A DNA stretch of 6,590 nt from an uncultured Propionibacteriaceae bacterium. GTDB lineage: Bacteria; Actinomycetota; Actinomycetes; Propionibacteriales; Propionibacteriaceae. The notes beneath the pieces were generated by a model. The model worked only from the letters and a program-made list of their open reading frames with translations. It was not told where the DNA came from and ran no database searches. Shown here piece by piece: positions 4,542-6,590 of the stretch. Position 1 is the stretch's first letter; the number at the start of each line of letters is the position of its first letter. The translations under genes and the position numbers were made by a program. The stretch is taken from assembly GCA_936941515.1 (NCBI GenBank), contig CAKZJI010000178.1, positions 1-6,590 of the forward strand, in the 5' to 3' direction.

Positions 4542-6517
4542 GCACCACGCCCACGAAAACCGTCGCCAACAAACGCCCCGAGCATGGCCCGAACAAGATC
4601 AGCTTCGGTCCCGGCGGCCCCAGCGGCAGCGGCGAGACTGCCGCAGCCTTCCTGCCGTCGCTGCGGCGGCTGTTCGCGACCATGCGGCCGGAACGGATTG
4701 CGGTCACGATGGCCCTGCTGCTGGCTGTGGTCGGGGTCGTGATGTCCACGGTCGGCCCGAAAATCCTCGGGGCGGCGACGGACCTGCTGCTGGCTGGCAT
4801 CATCGGCAGGAACATGCCCGCCGGCATCAGCCGGGAGCAGGCCATCGAGACCATCCGCAGCGGCGGGGACAACAGCACCCTCGTCGACATGCTGCAGCGC
4901 GTCGACTTCGTCCCCGGTCAGGGCATCGACTTCGGCGCCATCGGATCGATTCTGCTGCTGGTGCTGGGTCTCTACGTCTTCTCCAGCGTCGCCACCTACG
5001 TCGCAAACTGGATGCTGATCGGCGCATCCCAGAAGGCTGTGCGGCGGATGCGCAGCGACGTGGAGGCCAAGATGCAGCGTCTTCCCCTGTCCTATTTCGA
5101 CCAGCAGCCTCGCGGCGAGCTGCTCTCGCGCGTCACCAACGACATCGACAACATCTCCCAGACGCTGATGCAGACCATCCCGCAGCTGCTCAACGCCCTG
5201 CTGACAGTGGTCGGGGTGCTGGCCATCATGCTGTGGATCTCGTGGCCGCTGGCTCTGGTCACCCTGATCTCGATCCCGCTGTCGATGGTCATCGTCCCGT
5301 TGATCATGCGACGCTCCCAGAGGCGATTCTCGGACATGTGGCGGTCCACAGGCCAGCTGAACTCGGAGATCGAGGAGGCCTACACCGGCCATTCCCTGGT
5401 GAAGGTGTTCGGACGCAAGGCCGAGGTGGAGGCCACCTTCCATGCCCGCAACGACGAGCTGTTCAGGTCGTCGTTCGGGGCGCAGTTCCTGTCCGGGATC
5501 CTGATGCCCGTGATGTTCCTGGTCGGCAACCTCAACTACGTCATCGTCGCGGTCTTCGGCGGCCTGCAGGTGGCGATGGGGCAGATGAACATCGGCGACG
5601 TGCAGGCGTTCATCCAGTACTCGCGGCAGTTCACCCAGCCACTGACGCAGCTGGCGTCCATGATGAACCTGCTGCAGTCGGGGGTGGCATCCGCGGAGCG
5701 GGTGTTCGAGCTCCTCGATGCCGACGAGATGTCACCGGAGCCAGGCCGCAGCCTGACCGCTGAGGGTGGGCACGTCATCTTCGACGACGTCACCTTCTCC
5801 TACAGCCCTGACCGGCCGCTGATCGAGCACCTCAGCCTGGAGGCGAAGCCCGGCCAGACCGTCGCGATCGTCGGACCCACCGGCGCAGGCAAGACCACGC
5901 TGGTGAACCTGCTGATGCGCTTCTACGACCTGAACTCTGGCCGCATCCTCCTCGACGGGACGGACATCTCGACGGTGGACCGCCAGACACTGCGCGACAA
6001 CCTGGGCATGGTGTTGCAGGACACGTGGCTGTTCGGCGGCACCATCCGCGACAACATCGCCTACGGCAAGGAGGGCGCCACTGAGGAGGAGATCCTGGCC
6101 GCGGCGAAGGCGGCGTTCGTGGATCGTTTCGTCCACTCCCTGCCCGACGGCTACGACACCGTCATCGACGAGGAGGGCAACAACGTCTCCGCGGGCGAGA
6201 AGCAGCTGATCACCATCGCCCGGGCTTTCCTGTCGGAGCCGGAGCTGCTGATCCTCGACGAGGCCACCTCGTCGGTGGACACCCGCACCGAACTGCTGCT
6301 GCAGAAGGCGATGGCAGCGCTGCGGAGCGGCCGCACGTCATTCGTGATCGCCCACCGACTGTCCACCATCCGAGACGCCGACCTGATCCTGGTGATGGAG
6401 AACGGAGCCATCGTCGAGCAGGGCACACACTGCGATCTCCTGGCCGCCAGGGGCCGCTACCACGACCTCTACCAGTCGCAGTTCAACGCCCCCTCAGGGG
6501 AGGTGCCAGCCAGGTGA
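4538..6517 (+). CDS. Heterodimeric ABC exporter, catalytic subunit with altered signature motif
   Basis: A 659-residue half-transporter. A soluble N-terminal tail (about 45 residues, basic, then glycine/proline-rich) precedes six membrane segments, roughly at 52-80, 134-160, 214-234, 237-258, 316-345 and 352-380. Between segments 1 and 2 there is an extended outside loop of about 50 residues (82-133). The nucleotide-binding domain has A-loop Tyr422, Walker A GPTGAGKTT 446-454, Q-loop Gln494, Walker B LLILDE with Glu575, D-loop SSVD 578-581 and switch His606 (IAHRLSTI), all canonical. The signature is VSAGE (550-554) instead of LSGGQ. That defect faces the partner's Asp500/Gln531 site, so this subunit supplies the working Walker motifs and the partner the working signature. 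Such pairs are typically multidrug or lipid exporters; the substrate here cannot be deduced. The ATG overlaps the upstream stop. Confidence 0.94.
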   Translation: MSTTPTKTVANKRPEHGPNKISFGPGGPSGSGETAAAFLPSLRRLFATMRPERIAVTMALLLAVVGVVMSTVGPKILGAATDLLLAGIIGRNMPAGISREQAIETIRSGGDNSTLVDMLQRVDFVPGQGIDFGAIGSILLLVLGLYVFSSVATYVANWMLIGASQKAVRRMRSDVEAKMQRLPLSYFDQQPRGELLSRVTNDIDNISQTLMQTIPQLLNALLTVVGVLAIMLWISWPLALVTLISIPLSMVIVPLIMRRSQRRFSDMWRSTGQLNSEIEEAYTGHSLVKVFGRKAEVEATFHARNDELFRSSFGAQFLSGILMPVMFLVGNLNYVIVAVFGGLQVAMGQMNIGDVQAFIQYSRQFTQPLTQLASMMNLLQSGVASAERVFELLDADEMSPEPGRSLTAEGGHVIFDDVTFSYSPDRPLIEHLSLEAKPGQTVAIVGPTGAGKTTLVNLLMRFYDLNSGRILLDGTDISTVDRQTLRDNLGMVLQDTWLFGGTIRDNIAYGKEGATEEEILAAAKAAFVDRFVHSLPDGYDTVIDEEGNNVSAGEKQLITIARAFLSEPELLILDEATSSVDTRTELLLQKAMAALRSGRTSFVIAHRLSTIRDADLILVMENGAIVEQGTHCDLLAARGRYHDLYQSQFNAPSGEVPAR

Positions 6518-6536
6518 CGTCCACATGGCCTCTAGC

Positions 6537-6557
6537 CCCGGGAGCGGGAGACCCGGG
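6537..6557. promoter_or_regulatory. CCCGGG inverted repeat after the exporter operon
   Basis: CCCGGG occurs at 6537-6542 and 6552-6557, separated by nine bases (AGCGGGAGA), and can fold as a six-pair hairpin. It could end the exporter transcript, though there is no T-run, or be an operator, since it directly abuts the candidate -10 box of the next gene. Confidence 0.3.
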
Positions 6558-6562
6558 ATAAT
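6557..6562 (+). promoter_or_regulatory. Candidate -10 box of the next gene
   Basis: GATAAT matches the -10 consensus at five of six positions and lies 24 bases before ATG 6587, leaving a short leader that contains a ribosome binding site. No -35 hexamer is recognisable 16-18 bases upstream; that space holds the CCCGGG inverted repeat, so an activator-dependent promoter is possible. Confidence 0.4.
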
Positions 6563-6586
6563 GGTCACGCGATCAGGAGGTACATC

Positions 6587-6590
6587 ATGA
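6587..6590 (+). CDS. Start of a further gene (only the first four bases present)
   Basis: ATG at 6587 is preceded by AGGAGGT (6575-6581) at a five-base spacing, close to the ideal ribosome binding site. Nothing of the protein can be read. Its own candidate promoter suggests it is a separate transcription unit from the exporter operon. Confidence 0.5.

Noticed and set aside
3994..5443. Two long minus-strand open frames (about 300 residues each)
   Set aside because: They mirror the two ABC exporter genes in high-GC DNA. Their translations are low-complexity, rich in Arg/Pro or Gln/Asp/Gly, with no recognisable motif.

Overview
This window looks like high-GC actinobacterial DNA. The coding regions are strongly GC-biased at third codon positions, genes start behind strong AGGAGG-type ribosome binding sites, and the Cas3 and ABC-exporter proteins look actinobacterial. 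A propionibacterial- or actinomycete-type host is a guess; nothing in the sequence fixes the genus.

Left part (1-1074, minus strand): the first 358 codons of a CRISPR-associated Cas3, running off the left edge. The whole N-terminal HD nuclease domain is present, and the window cuts the gene just after the Walker A lysine-threonine of the helicase. The sequence best fits a type I-E Cas3, so the rest of a Cascade operon probably lies to the left. From 1089 to 1414 there is a gene-free leader with a candidate -10 box for cas3 and one strong hairpin.

Middle part (1415-1981, minus strand): a small two-gene operon built like a type II toxin-antitoxin module. The downstream gene encodes an intact 87-residue ribbon-helix-helix antitoxin-like protein. 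The upstream gene encodes a small putative toxin whose reading frame is broken at a run of five G (five C on the plus strand, 1859-1863). Adding one G restores an 88-residue protein whose stop overlaps the antitoxin start as ATGA. An imperfect palindrome overlaps the likely promoter. Between this operon and the next gene lies a solitary 28-base sequence resembling a type I-E CRISPR repeat (2048-2075), followed by a short GC hairpin.

Right part (2171-6517, plus strand): a three-gene, translationally coupled operon. It encodes a TetR-family repressor and the two subunits of a heterodimeric ABC exporter (581 and 659 residues). The repressor promoter carries a perfect 20-bp palindrome between its -35 and -10 boxes, which suggests autoregulation of the whole operon, and the transcript appears to start almost at the initiation codon. 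The two ABC subunits have complementary active-site defects, the hallmark of exporters with one catalytic and one degenerate ATP site. After the operon, a candidate promoter and a very good ribosome binding site introduce another gene whose ATG is at 6587.

The most interesting spots are the frame-broken toxin beside an intact antitoxin, the solitary CRISPR-like repeat between that module and the exporter operon close to cas3, and the repressor promoter with its embedded operator.
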